Source: Lachnospiraceae bacterium UBA7093
GTDB taxonomy: Bacteria; Bacillota; Clostridia; Lachnospirales; Lachnospiraceae
DNA: 64,000 bases
Assembly (NCBI GenBank): GCA_002492465.1
Contig: DKYT01000011.1
Coordinates: forward strand, 1,728 to 65,727
Direction: 5' to 3'
Numbering within the stretch: position 1 is the stretch's first letter; each line of letters begins with the position of its first letter. Shown here in pieces: positions 1 through 8,283 of the stretch. The translations under genes and the position numbers were made by a program. The notes under the pieces are model-generated. The model was not told where the DNA came from. It made no database searches and saw only the letters and a program-made list of their open reading frames with translations.

Positions 1-58
1 CGCCGTACCCAACTGTGTTGTGCCATTTCACACTATACTGTACCCTCTCTTGCCTCCT

Positions 59-2485
59 CTACAATTCATTGATGGTTTCTGTTATCTCCATATTTTTGAT
101 TCTCTTTGCAGGCGCATAGACAGCCGCTCCAACCCCAACCAAAATTCCCAGCAGAATGATCCCAAGCTGCCCCCACGGCATGCTCCAGGAAAAATAGTAA
201 AAATGAGCTGTAATCAAGAAATCATAAATCTGTTTGCTCAGAGGAATACCAATTCCACAGCCAGCGATACAGCCAAACAGGGCATAAGCAAACGCCTCTG
301 CCGCAATCATTCTGGTAAGCTGTTTTACGCTCATGCCGATGGCACGCATTGCCCCATATTGCGTGATTCTTGCAGATACGCTCATGGAAATGCTGTTTAC
401 AATGTTTAACAATGCAACAAACGCTATCATTGCAACAAATCCATAGGCAAACACTACAAATGTTACGAACTCCCTACTTGTATCCTCATCGCCTCTGTCA
501 CGAATCCCATGCCCGTCTGCCAGCCTGCGGACCTGTTCCACAACATCCTCTCTTTCACTCCCTTTCAGACCTTTTTCCACCTGTACATCCACCACCGCAT
601 AATCGGTAATGCCGGTCATGCGAACAAAGGTCTCCTCTGAGGAAATGATGGTTATAACGCCCTCTGAACCTCCGCTGTTGGTAAAAGGATTATACTTGAG
701 CATTCCCGCAATTTCCAGATCTTCATCGCCAACACGCACATGATCTCCGATTTCCAGGGGCATATCCCTGTCCCAAATCGTAAGGACATAATGACTATCT
801 CCAAATACCTTTTCGATGTCGCTGCCCTTTCTTAAATCTTTATCCTTAACCAGCAGTTCCAGCTGGTAATCATCATAGGACATCAGGTCAACCTTTCCCT
901 GGTAAAATACATTCTTTCCGCCCTCCGCCTTATCCGGCAGCTGTGCCGGGAAATCGAAGCACACTCTTCTGCCAAAGGCATGTGTCACGCCGTTTATTTC
1001 TTTGATCTGCTCCACAATGGAAGCGCCAATGCTGTTGCTGCGGTCTTCGTCTTGAATATCTATGTCCGGCGACGATGCTTTTTGAGGGATCAGACATCCT
1101 GCAAGTTCAATGAACACTGAAAAACAAAGAAACAGGATAATGCTGAATGCAAAGGAGCCTGTCATAAGAAACAGGTTTCTTTTCGACGATACGGCATGGT
1201 GAATGCCAATGGACGTTTCCACCTTGCCGAAATGGGCGGCAGCATGCTTTACATTTTTAAGATCTCCGGCACTGCCGGACACAGCGCTCACCGGTGACGC
1301 CTTGGCTGCGCGCTTTGCAGGAGCCTGGGCTGCAAGTAAAACGGTAACCACGCCGATGATTGCGCCGCACAGAATTCCCAGAGGGCTGACAACGAAAATC
1401 GATATATCCTCCCACTCGCCGCCTACCATATATTTCACCCCCGCACATACGACCCACGTTGTCAAAATTCCCAGCCCAATGCCGCCGGGAACTGCCATCC
1501 TGCACCAATTCAACGCCTCCAGCCTCACGAAATTCATGATCTGCTTTTTACTTGCGCCGATGCATCGGAGCATGCCGAAAAATTGCATTCTCTGCGCCAC
1601 GTTGCTGTTCATACTGCTCGAGATCATCATAACCCCTGCCGTCAAAATTAAAAAAAACAGCAGTGCTGCAGTGATATAAAAACCATTGATATAACTTCTG
1701 TCGCTGATTCCCTTAGACGCCATAAGCAGGGTATTTAATTCTATCCTGTCAACCCCAATCCCATACTGTTCCTTGATTTCCTCCATTGCTTTTTTCACAT
1801 TGGCATGTTTACGGAACTGAATGTAATACCTTGGATCTGTTTTCTCCTGATTAGCGCTGCAGATCTGACGAAATACACTGATATTCATAAACGCGCCTAC
1901 CTGGTTTTCCCTGACCAGCAGTGCGGTAGTCTCCCCGCCGTTACTGTGCACATACTTTCCATTACCGGTGATCCGAAAACCTGATATGACAAAATCATAA
2001 TCTCCTGCCGGGGTGTTCAACGTAATCTCATCGCCTGTCTCCACACCCAAGAGCTCCCGGGCATTTTCCGTAAGAATCACCTGATTTTCATCGCTTACCT
2101 GCGCGCCTTTAGAAAAATAATGCATAATATCGGTAATAAACGACTCTTCTATTCCGCACAGCGCAGTCTGGGCGCCCTGAATATAGTAATCCTTATCCAT
2201 TTGAAAATGCTCATCCAGATTAAGGACATCATACCAGGAAGAAACGGCAACTTCCGAACTGCCTGCAATCTGCCGCCCTTCCTCTTCTCCAATATCCTTT
2301 AGCAAAATGTGCCAATATCCTTTTTTATCAATGTTTTGATTTACCTCCGCTTCTGTAACCGCTTCCGCAAGGGAAAAAATAGCCGTCACCATAAAAACTG
2401 CAAGGAAGATACAGATTAGTATCATCTTGCTTTGTTTTCTGCGGACACGGGCGGAAATGGGAATAAGGCTGAGATAGCTATTCAT
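59..2485 (-). CDS. FtsX/MacB-type ABC transporter permease, 808 aa
   Basis: Membrane subunit of an ABC exporter, probably moving peptides, antibiotics or lipids outward together with the ATPase encoded just upstream. A membrane segment at about residues 24-43 is followed by a large extracytoplasmic region, three helices at about 270-385, another helix near 440-460, a second extracytoplasmic domain, and three helices at about 680-800. This duplicated FtsX layout is typical of 800-residue permeases of the family. The ATG has a GGAGGTG ribosome site and overlaps the end of the ATPase gene by 8 bp, so the two are translationally coupled. The substrate cannot be read from the sequence. The first 58 bases of the window hold no gene I can support. 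Confidence 0.88.
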   Translation of the reverse strand: MNSYLSLIPISARVRRKQSKMILICIFLAVFMVTAIFSLAEAVTEAEVNQNIDKKGYWHILLKDIGEEEGRQIAGSSEVAVSSWYDVLNLDEHFQMDKDYYIQGAQTALCGIEESFITDIMHYFSKGAQVSDENQVILTENARELLGVETGDEITLNTPAGDYDFVISGFRITGNGKYVHSNGGETTALLVRENQVGAFMNISVFRQICSANQEKTDPRYYIQFRKHANVKKAMEEIKEQYGIGVDRIELNTLLMASKGISDRSYINGFYITAALLFFLILTAGVMMISSSMNSNVAQRMQFFGMLRCIGASKKQIMNFVRLEALNWCRMAVPGGIGLGILTTWVVCAGVKYMVGGEWEDISIFVVSPLGILCGAIIGVVTVLLAAQAPAKRAAKASPVSAVSGSAGDLKNVKHAAAHFGKVETSIGIHHAVSSKRNLFLMTGSFAFSIILFLCFSVFIELAGCLIPQKASSPDIDIQDEDRSNSIGASIVEQIKEINGVTHAFGRRVCFDFPAQLPDKAEGGKNVFYQGKVDLMSYDDYQLELLVKDKDLRKGSDIEKVFGDSHYVLTIWDRDMPLEIGDHVRVGDEDLEIAGMLKYNPFTNSGGSEGVITIISSEETFVRMTGITDYAVVDVQVEKGLKGSEREDVVEQVRRLADGHGIRDRGDEDTSREFVTFVVFAYGFVAMIAFVALLNIVNSISMSVSARITQYGAMRAIGMSVKQLTRMIAAEAFAYALFGCIAGCGIGIPLSKQIYDFLITAHFYYFSWSMPWGQLGIILLGILVGVGAAVYAPAKRIKNMEITETINEL

Positions 2486-3164
2486 TCTTACACCTCCCGA
2501 AATCCGTCAGCACGCCGTCCGATACCTCCAGTATCCGGTCTGCAGTCTGGGCAATACCCCGGCTGTGAGTAATCATAATAATGGTCTGTTCATACTTTCT
2601 GGACGCCTCCTTCAGCAGCGCAATCACCTCTGCACTGTTCTGTGTGTCCAGATTGCCGGTAGGCTCATCTGCAAGAATCAGCGCCGGACGTGTAATCAGC
2701 GCCCGCCCGATCGCCACCCTTTGCTGCTGCCCCCCTGACAGCTGACTTGGCAGATGTTTTCGGCGTTCCTTCAAATTTAATACCGTAAGCAGCTCCTCCA
2801 GGTATTTTTGATTGGGTTTCTGATAGTCAAGCAGCACCGGGAAAATGATATTCTGCTCCACCGTCAGTTCCGGAATCAAATTAAAGCTCTGAAAAATAAA
2901 CCCGATATTTCTGCGGCGAAAAATGGTAAGGCTGCTATCCTTCATGGCAAAGGTATCCTTATTGTCAATAAACACCTTGCCGGAGGTAGGCGTATCAAGA
3001 GCGCCAATCATGTTAAGGAGTGTACTCTTTCCGGATCCGGACTCTCCCACCACCGCAACAAATTCTCCTTTTGGCACAGAAAAACTGACCTTTTTTAAGG
3101 CACGCACTGCCGCTTCTCCGCTGCCATAGGTTTTAGAAAGTGATTTTACTTCCAACAATTCCAT
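2478..3164 (-). CDS. ABC transporter ATPase, LolD/MacB class, 228 aa
   Basis: Cytoplasmic ATPase that powers the FtsX-type permease encoded directly downstream. Visible motifs are Walker A GESGSGKS, the Q-loop region FIFQSFNLI, signature LSGGQQQR, Walker [13 protein letters not shown] and the switch histidine in ITHS. The length of about 230 residues is usual for the family. I chose the ATG at 3164 rather than the in-frame GTG at 3173 because AAAGAGG lies 8 bases before the ATG. The upstream 114-bp gap carries a 20-bp palindrome and a third half-site copy that may be an operator. Two-gene exporters of this type in Firmicutes are often induced by cell-envelope antibiotics, but no two-component system is present here. 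Confidence 0.9.
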   Translation of the reverse strand: MELLEVKSLSKTYGSGEAAVRALKKVSFSVPKGEFVAVVGESGSGKSTLLNMIGALDTPTSGKVFIDNKDTFAMKDSSLTIFRRRNIGFIFQSFNLIPELTVEQNIIFPVLLDYQKPNQKYLEELLTVLNLKERRKHLPSQLSGGQQQRVAIGRALITRPALILADEPTGNLDTQNSAEVIALLKEASRKYEQTIIMITHSRGIAQTADRILEVSDGVLTDFGRCKNE

Positions 3165-3229
3165 ATCAAACACCTCTTTCTTTTCATAATTGGTTTTACT
3201 TTAACGATCATTGGAAGAATACCACAGTA

Positions 3230-3271
3230 ATCCTACTTTAAAATGACTTTCATCCTACAATTTTGTAGGAT
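3230..3271. promoter_or_regulatory. Palindrome plus half-site upstream of the ABC exporter
   Basis: A perfect 9-bp inverted repeat, ATCCTACAA-TT-TTGTAGGAT, lies at 3252-3271. The heptamer ATCCTAC recurs at 3230-3236, 22 bp away, which is about two helical turns. The sites lie 66-107 bp before the exporter start codon and downstream of tadA, where a promoter must sit. An operator for a repressor or response regulator is inferred. A weak terminator of tadA is the alternative, but no run of T follows. Confidence 0.4.
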
Positions 3272-3278
3272 TATGCTT

Positions 3279-3794
3279 TCATATAAGATTGTCCGGCGAG
3301 ACCTGGCATCCGTTGCTTTCCTGCTCCTTCTCCAGTTTATTCCGCACCCGCAGTTCCTTAAAAAAACGAGTCAGCATCTGGGAGCACTCCTCCTGAAGCA
3401 CTCCTCTTGTCACCTTCACCTGATGATTAAATTCCGGCATTTCCAAAATATTCAATATAGATCCTCCGCAGCCTGCCTTGGGATTCATGCTTCCCATCAC
3501 CACCTGGTCAATCCGCGCCTGTACAATCGCCCCTGCACACATTTGGCAGGGTTCAAGGGTCACATAAAGGGTACACCCCTCCAACCGCCAATCCCCTATC
3601 TTTTTGCTTGCCTTATTGATCGCTGTGATCTCCGCATGGGCAAGGGTATTCTTGTCCGTATTTCTGCGATTGTAGCCCCGTCCGATCACCTTTCCCTCAT
3701 ATACAATCACGCATCCGATAGGCACCTCCCCCAGCTCGTACGCCTTTTTTGCCTGCCGGAGTGCCTGCCTCATATATTTTTCCTGTTCCGTCAT
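3279..3794 (-). CDS. tadA: tRNA-specific adenosine deaminase TadA, 171 aa
   Basis: Converts A34 to inosine in the wobble position of tRNA-Arg(ACG), letting it read CGU, CGC and CGA. The cytidine-deaminase fold motifs are complete: HAE (catalytic Glu and Zn-binding His) near residues 53-55, and PCQMC carrying the two Zn-binding cysteines near 83-87. The first 150 residues match the normal family length. About 20 residues of basic and polar tail follow. The gene lies close to the SRP RNA gene, an association also seen in Bacillus, where tadA precedes scr. It starts 41 bp after the stop of the radical SAM gene upstream, so the two are probably cotranscribed. Confidence 0.96.
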   Translation of the reverse strand: MTEQEKYMRQALRQAKKAYELGEVPIGCVIVYEGKVIGRGYNRRNTDKNTLAHAEITAINKASKKIGDWRLEGCTLYVTLEPCQMCAGAIVQARIDQVVMGSMNPKAGCGGSILNILEMPEFNHQVKVTRGVLQEECSQMLTRFFKELRVRNKLEKEQESNGCQVSPDNLI

Positions 3795-3835
3795 CCTTTT
3801 ATCCGCCTTGTCTCTCCATATACTTTATACTCGCT

Positions 3836-4600
3836 TTATTCCAATCCTCTCACAAAAACTTTGCCCGTCATTTCCAGTACTTGTCCAACAGCCTCTGCAA
3901 ACTCTTTCATTTCCTCCCTGCCATATCCATGAAAGCCATCTCTCCAGCGAACACACTCTCCCTTTTCTCTCTCCTTATTTGGGTGCAAAATAGAAAACAG
4001 GATGTTTTCACTGTCCTGATATTGTTGTAGGAAATACCGTGGGCAGCCTTTAATCCATTCTGCAATCTTCAAAAGATCTTCCCTGGTATGAAGTTCCTTT
4101 ACCACAGTGGTCCGGAATTCATAGTCAATTCCGGAATTCTTTAAAAGGACAATAGACCTTTCAATTTGATCCGCTCCCTGCCACTGCTTGTCCATCCCCA
4201 CGCTCATTCCATACTTTTCGGGACAATTTTTAATATCCATCGCCACATAATCCAGCAAGCCCTTTTCCAAAAGCCCTCTTAACACCTCCGGCTTATAGCC
4301 GTTGGTATCCAGCTTCACTTGATAGCCCAGTTTCTTTACCCTGCCCAGGAATTCCGGCAGATCCCCTTGAAGGGTAGGTTCTCCCCCGGTGATACACACA
4401 CCCTTTAAAAGGTTTTTCCGTTTTTTTAAAAAGGCAAGCACCTCCGCCTCTTCATAGATTCCCTGGGACACAGGATCCAGCACAATTCCGCCGTTATGAC
4501 AAAAAGGGCAGCGAAAATTGCAGCCGCCCACAAATATAGTTGCCGCTACCCGTCCCGGGTAGTCTAAAAGAGTGGTCTTATTCAATCCCGCGATCAGCAA
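3836..4600 (-). CDS. Anaerobic RNR-activating-type radical SAM protein (NrdG2-like), 254 aa
   Basis: Radical SAM enzyme of the family annotated as activating protein of anaerobic ribonucleoside-triphosphate reductase (NrdG2 type). It would use a 4Fe-4S cluster and SAM to install a glycyl radical. The cluster motif is CNFRCPFC (Cx3Cx2C) near residues 25-32, and a glycine-rich SAM loop ITGGEPTLQ follows. The start GLNKTTLLDYPG is typical of the subfamily. I place the start at TTG 4600 because GGAGGGAGG lies 8 bases upstream of it. The in-frame TTG at 4630 would put that ribosome site inside the coding region and overlap the SRP promoter. No nrdD is in the window, so the partner enzyme is not shown. 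Confidence 0.82.
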   Translation of the reverse strand: MLIAGLNKTTLLDYPGRVAATIFVGGCNFRCPFCHNGGIVLDPVSQGIYEEAEVLAFLKKRKNLLKGVCITGGEPTLQGDLPEFLGRVKKLGYQVKLDTNGYKPEVLRGLLEKGLLDYVAMDIKNCPEKYGMSVGMDKQWQGADQIERSIVLLKNSGIDYEFRTTVVKELHTREDLLKIAEWIKGCPRYFLQQYQDSENILFSILHPNKEREKGECVRWRDGFHGYGREEMKEFAEAVGQVLEMTGKVFVRGLE

Positions 4601-4623
4601 TTTCCTTTCCTCCCTCCAACCGG

Positions 4624-4652
4624 TTGACAAACCGGTTAAAAAACCATATACT
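4624..4652 (+). promoter_or_regulatory. Promoter of the SRP RNA gene
   Basis: A consensus-like sigma-A promoter: TTGACA at 4624-4629, a 17-bp spacer, and TATACT at 4647-4652. It points rightward and predicts a start near 4659-4661. This strong, isolated promoter suits a constitutively expressed structural RNA. Confidence 0.8.
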
Positions 4653-4659
4653 ACAAGAT

Positions 4660-4870
4660 AGTATTCTTTTTACGACCGTGCAGCTTTGTTTTCAGGGAAG
4701 CTGTCATGGCTGCCCGGTATAAGTGGCGTTTGACGATTGGGTCTTGCGCAATGGAAATCTGCGAACCGTGTCAGGTTGGGAACAAAGCAGCACTAAGCAG
4801 AACCTTCCATGTGCCGCAAGGGCGCCTGGTCCTAGTTAACTGTACCGGTAACGCATGGCAGTTTCCCTGA
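4660..4870 (+). ncRNA. ffs: Signal recognition particle RNA (scRNA/4.5S-like)
   Basis: RNA scaffold of the signal recognition particle, which binds Ffh and targets nascent membrane proteins. The S-domain core is recognisable: GTCAGGT, then a GGAA tetraloop closed by TTG/CAA, then AGCAGC and CTAAG (about 4770-4797). The flanking TGCGCAATGG and ATGTGCCGCAAGG resemble the Bacillus scRNA. A long helix closes the molecule, because CAGGGAAGCTGTCATG at 4693 pairs with CATGGCAGTTTCCCTG ending at 4869. The 5' end is set from the promoter at 4624-4652. The 3' end is uncertain by about 20 bases, and a weak A/T-rich hairpin at about 4871-4893 may be the terminator. Only about 33 bases precede the closing helix, too few for the large Bacillus Alu domain. 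Confidence 0.88.
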
Positions 4871-4899
4871 GGATAAAGAAGGCGGTCTTTTATCATGGA

Positions 4900-5739
4900 T
4901 TATATCTCTACCCGCCGCATATAATATCCGAATTTTCCGATCTCTACTGCCCCGTCGCATTCAAACCCTTCAAATCCAAACATAATTGCTACCATCTTTT
5001 CCCGTTCAAAATAGGTGCCCGGAACCCCCAGATAAAAGCAGGTGCCCGTTTCCTTCCCGATTTCCCGGTCCGGTCCAAGAATCATATGTCTGTAATTATA
5101 AAATCCATGAAGCAGAAAGCTGTTATTCACCAGCCTGTGATAAGGCGCCTGCAAAACAACAAAGTCTTTAGGCTCAATGGACAAAAACAGCCGTTCATCG
5201 CCAAAGGGGTGCACCTTCTTATAACATCTCTGAAGCTGCTCCCACTTATTCTCAGCCATCGGTTCAGGAGGTTCTTCCTTTTCGGCAACATTCAATTCTT
5301 CCCTGCAAGCCGCCTCTTCCTCCCTCTCCTTTTCATGCCCCGCATCCGGATTGGAATGCCTTTCCATGGCTTCCCCATCCTGCGTCTCCCTCCAGCGCCC
5401 CGCAATCCAGCTTTCCTTCCCTACGCTGATCAAAATGCCACACAAGACATCCTCGGCAAACTCCTCTTCTCCAAAACGCGCATAGCCTTCCCTGATCAAA
5501 ACAGTCCGTTTTGCATCTCCTTTGCCGTCTTTTATACTGACGTTTCCCCACTGGATCTGCCTGCTTTTTGCCGTTAAAAAAAGTCCGTATACGCCGTCCC
5601 CTATATTTTCATTTTTTACATGTATGTCCATCATAAGGGCATCGGTATCCCGGGAAATCCTCACAAACCCTGCGCTCCCGTTTTTAACGCCGTCCAGGAA
5701 CAGCGACAGATACACTATTTTTTTCTCATACAAAAACAA
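4900..5739 (-). CDS. Hypothetical protein, possibly DUF6128 family, 279 aa
   Basis: Function unknown. The N-terminal half (about 1-125) is rich in beta-type sequence, a Glu-rich linker spans about 128-160, and a C-terminal domain (about 165-279) contains NNSFLLHGFYNYRHMILG and LGVPGTYFEREK. I recall these blocks from a Lachnospiraceae family labelled DUF6128, but that is from memory. There is no signal peptide or membrane segment. The start is a TTG at 5739, supported by GGGAGGG six bases upstream. An ATG start is not available nearby. The gene faces the SRP RNA gene tail to tail and follows the PucR-type regulator by 84 bp on the same strand. Confidence 0.75.
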   Translation of the reverse strand: MFLYEKKIVYLSLFLDGVKNGSAGFVRISRDTDALMMDIHVKNENIGDGVYGLFLTAKSRQIQWGNVSIKDGKGDAKRTVLIREGYARFGEEEFAEDVLCGILISVGKESWIAGRWRETQDGEAMERHSNPDAGHEKEREEEAACREELNVAEKEEPPEPMAENKWEQLQRCYKKVHPFGDERLFLSIEPKDFVVLQAPYHRLVNNSFLLHGFYNYRHMILGPDREIGKETGTCFYLGVPGTYFEREKMVAIMFGFEGFECDGAVEIGKFGYYMRRVEI

Positions 5740-5823
5740 TCTTATCCCTCCCTACAATTATGTACTATTGTATTCCGGGATAAGATTGTTCATTCCACCA
5801 TAATGAAATTACCTCAGGAAAAT

Positions 5824-6912
5824 CTAGCGTTCTTCCGCCTCCAGATACTTCATGTAACTATATACCATCATGGCAATTTTAAAGGTCAGCGCATCGTCAA
5901 AGGTACGCACATCCAGCCCTGTGCTTTTTTGCAGCTTTTCCACTCGATAAACCAATGTATTTCGATGTACAAACAATTGTCTGGAGGTTTCGGACACATT
6001 CAGGTTATTCTCGAAAAATTTATTGACCGTGGAAACAATTTCATCGTCCAGATCCCCCGGATCATTTCCCTCAAAAATCTCATCGATAAAAATCTTACAG
6101 AGATTACTGGGAAGCTGATAAATCAAACGCCCGATTCCAAGACTTCCGTAGGAATTCACCCTCTTTTCCACATAGAAAATCTTCCCAACCTCAAGCGCCA
6201 TCATTGCTTCCTTATAGGATTTGGATACATCCTTCAATTCCTGGACAATGGTGCCGTACGCCACTCTCACATTCAGCATAGCCTCTGTGCTCATCATGTC
6301 CACAATGACCTGCGCCGTCTGCTCCAGCTCCGCCGTTCCATCCTGTGGTTCAAGCGCCTTAATCAGAATCACATTTCTTTCATCCACCGCCGTAATGAAA
6401 TCGCCTGCCTGGGCGGAAAACATCCCCTTTAAAAGCTCCTTCGCCGCATTGTCTTTTTCCGTTCTGGTTTCCACGATAAAGACCACTCTGGGCACTTCCG
6501 CTTCAATATGAAGCTTTTTGGCACGATTATATACATCTACCAAAAGCAGATTATCCATCAACAGATTCTGGAAGAAATTATTGCGGTCAAGGCGTTCTCT
6601 GTAAGCAAGAACCAGCTGTTGGATCTGGCTTACCGCTATTCTTCCGATCAAATAGGATTCGTCGTTGCTGCCTCTTGCGGCAAGTATGTAAACCAGCTCC
6701 CCATCGTCTGTCACCTTCAGCAGGTGGTCTCTCCCTATGACCTGACTGTCCGCGGGAGAATCGGCAAACCCTCTGATGATGTTTTCCGAAAGCTCGCCGT
6801 CTGCAAAGGTTGACGCAACCTCCGCCCCGTCAATTCCATACACCGCGAGATTTACCTTTGTGATAGATGCAAGTTCTTCAATGCAGTTTGCTATTACCTG
6901 TGTCGTGATCAT
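5824..6912 (-). CDS. PucR/CdaR(sugar-diacid)-type transcriptional regulator, 362 aa
   Basis: DNA-binding regulator of the PucR/sugar-diacid family. The C-terminal helix-turn-helix (last 60 residues, with NNLNVSETSRQLFVHRNTL) is the conserved HTH_30 domain, and a GGDEF-like degenerate domain precedes it. The N-terminal part looks like a small sensory domain without a recognisable ligand pocket. I use the ATG at 6912, which follows AAGGGTG, instead of the more upstream ATG at 6966, which would put the promoter's -10 box inside the gene. This family should not be confused with the c-di-AMP cyclase regulator also called CdaR (gene at 50916). The nearest possible target is msmK upstream. Confidence 0.83.
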   Translation of the reverse strand: MITTQVIANCIEELASITKVNLAVYGIDGAEVASTFADGELSENIIRGFADSPADSQVIGRDHLLKVTDDGELVYILAARGSNDESYLIGRIAVSQIQQLVLAYRERLDRNNFFQNLLMDNLLLVDVYNRAKKLHIEAEVPRVVFIVETRTEKDNAAKELLKGMFSAQAGDFITAVDERNVILIKALEPQDGTAELEQTAQVIVDMMSTEAMLNVRVAYGTIVQELKDVSKSYKEAMMALEVGKIFYVEKRVNSYGSLGIGRLIYQLPSNLCKIFIDEIFEGNDPGDLDDEIVSTVNKFFENNLNVSETSRQLFVHRNTLVYRVEKLQKSTGLDVRTFDDALTFKIAMMVYSYMKYLEAEER

Positions 6913-6941
6913 ACCTTCACACCCTTTCTCAGTATAGATAC

Positions 6942-6971
6942 AGTATAGCAGAGTTTTATCCGCCATGGCAA
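6942..6971 (-). promoter_or_regulatory. Promoter of the PucR-type regulator
   Basis: Reading leftward, TTGCCA (6966-6971) and TATACT (6942-6947) are separated by 18 bp. They lie 30-59 bp before the chosen ATG at 6912 and just past the msmK terminator. Confidence 0.5.
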
Positions 6972-6972
6972 G

Positions 6973-7001
6973 AAAAAAGGGATGCCATCGGCATCCCTTT
7001 T
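6973..7001 (-). terminator. Intrinsic terminator after msmK
   Basis: A 12-bp perfect stem AAAAGGGATGCC/GGCATCCCTTTT with an ATC loop. On the minus strand it ends in a run of six T. It sits 22 bp beyond the msmK stop codon. Confidence 0.85.
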
Positions 7002-7023
7002 GTGATTCAAATATAGATTTTTA

Positions 7024-8133
7024 CTAGTTGGTAATGATCTGCTCTGTTGTCTTGTCAAATACATGAATCTTCTCAACATCAAAAGCAAATTTAACGCTGT
7101 CGCCAGGTCTTGCTGTTGTACGGGAGTCAACTCTTGCTGTAATCGGGAACTCTGCAAGATCAAAGTATAAGTAAACTTCTGCACCAAGCAATTCATAAAC
7201 CTTAATGGTTGATTCAAATACACACTTGGATGTTTCAATGAACATTTCTGAATCATACACATCCTCAGGACGGATACCAAAGGTAACTGTCTTCCCTGCA
7301 TAACCGCCGTCGATCAGCTTTTTGGATTTTTCTGCGGGAAGAGGAATGCTCTTTCCTGCAACCTTAAGGCTTGCTACATCGCCATTTACTTCTACAACTG
7401 CATCCAGGAAGTTCATCTGAGGTGATCCCATAAATCCTGCTACAAACAGGTTGGTGGGTTTCTCATACAGATTCTGAGGAGTATCTACCTGCTGGATCAC
7501 ACCGTCCTTCATAACTACGATTCTATCGCCAAGGGTCATAGCTTCTGTCTGGTCATGTGTTACGTAGATGATGGTAGTGCCCAGTCTCTGATGCAGCTTT
7601 GCAATCTCAATACGCATCTGAACACGCAACTTAGCATCCAGGTTGGAGAGAGGCTCATCCATCAGGAATACCTTAGGGTTACGAACGATAGCACGACCCA
7701 TAGCAACACGCTGTCTCTGTCCACCGGACAAAGCTTTGGGCTTACGATCAAGGAGAGCTGTCAGATCAAGGATCTTAGCTGCCTCTTTCACCATCTTGTC
7801 GATTTCATCTTTGGGAACCTTTCTTAACTTAAGACCGAAAGCCATATTGTCATATACTGACATATGAGGATACAAAGCGTAGTTCTGGAATACCATCGCA
7901 ATGTCTCTGTCCTTAGGTTCAACATCATTTACCACTCTGTCGCCGATCTTCAGTTCGCCGGAAGAAATATCCTCCAGACCTGCAACCATACGAAGTGTAG
8001 TAGACTTACCGCATCCTGAAGGTCCTACGAAAATAATGAATTCCTGATCCTGAATTTCAAGATTGAAATCTTTTACTGCCTCGAATCCATTGGGATATAC
8101 CTTACAGATGTTCTTTAAAGATAAACTTGCCAT
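7024..8133 (-). CDS. msmK: Sugar ABC transporter ATPase MsmK/UgpC type, 369 aa
   Basis: ATPase subunit shared by sugar ABC importers. Motifs are Walker A GPSGCGKST, signature LSGGQRQR, Walker B VFLMDEPLSNLDAKLR and the D-loop that follows. A C-terminal TOBE/MalK regulatory region fills the last 130 residues, giving the usual 369-residue length. The ATG at 8133 has AAGGAGG eight bases upstream. The gene stands alone, without permease or binding-protein genes beside it. That is typical of Firmicute MsmK, which energises several importers encoded elsewhere. The 150-bp upstream region has a TATACT -10 box at 8207-8212 and an 11-bp perfect hairpin in the leader, and a strong terminator follows the gene, so the unit is monocistronic. 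Confidence 0.93.
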   Translation of the reverse strand: MASLSLKNICKVYPNGFEAVKDFNLEIQDQEFIIFVGPSGCGKSTTLRMVAGLEDISSGELKIGDRVVNDVEPKDRDIAMVFQNYALYPHMSVYDNMAFGLKLRKVPKDEIDKMVKEAAKILDLTALLDRKPKALSGGQRQRVAMGRAIVRNPKVFLMDEPLSNLDAKLRVQMRIEIAKLHQRLGTTIIYVTHDQTEAMTLGDRIVVMKDGVIQQVDTPQNLYEKPTNLFVAGFMGSPQMNFLDAVVEVNGDVASLKVAGKSIPLPAEKSKKLIDGGYAGKTVTFGIRPEDVYDSEMFIETSKCVFESTIKVYELLGAEVYLYFDLAEFPITARVDSRTTARPGDSVKFAFDVEKIHVFDKTTEQIITN

Positions 8134-8157
8134 TTCATTTGCCTCCTTGAATTTTTA

Positions 8158-8212
8158 TTCACAGAACATTTTGTTCTGTGAATCTGTTCTCGTTGAATCT
8201 GAGATTAGTATA
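8158..8212 (-). promoter_or_regulatory. msmK -10 box and leader hairpin or operator
   Basis: A -10-like TATACT lies at 8207-8212. Downstream of it, TTCACAGAACA and TGTTCTGTGAA (8158-8168 and 8172-8182) form a perfect 11-bp stem with a 3-nt loop. It would lie in the 5' untranslated RNA, about 24 nt before the start codon. It lacks a T run, so it is not a simple terminator. An operator or an RNA-stabilising stem are both possible. No good -35 box is visible. Confidence 0.45.
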
Positions 8213-8283
8213 CATGAGTTTGCCGTTCTTGCATATGCCACTATTACACAAAGATTTTTCACTTCCCTAGACACTTTGTACAA

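Noticed and set aside
3836..4630. Longer start of the radical SAM gene at TTG 4630
   Set aside because: It would place GGAGGGAGG inside the gene and overlap the SRP RNA promoter. TTG 4600 has the right spacing.
5620..6432. Long frames on the plus strand opposite the PucR-type regulator
   Set aside because: They are antisense shadows of the real gene with no start signals and low-complexity or unlikely protein content. Many similar frames across the window were dropped for the same reason.
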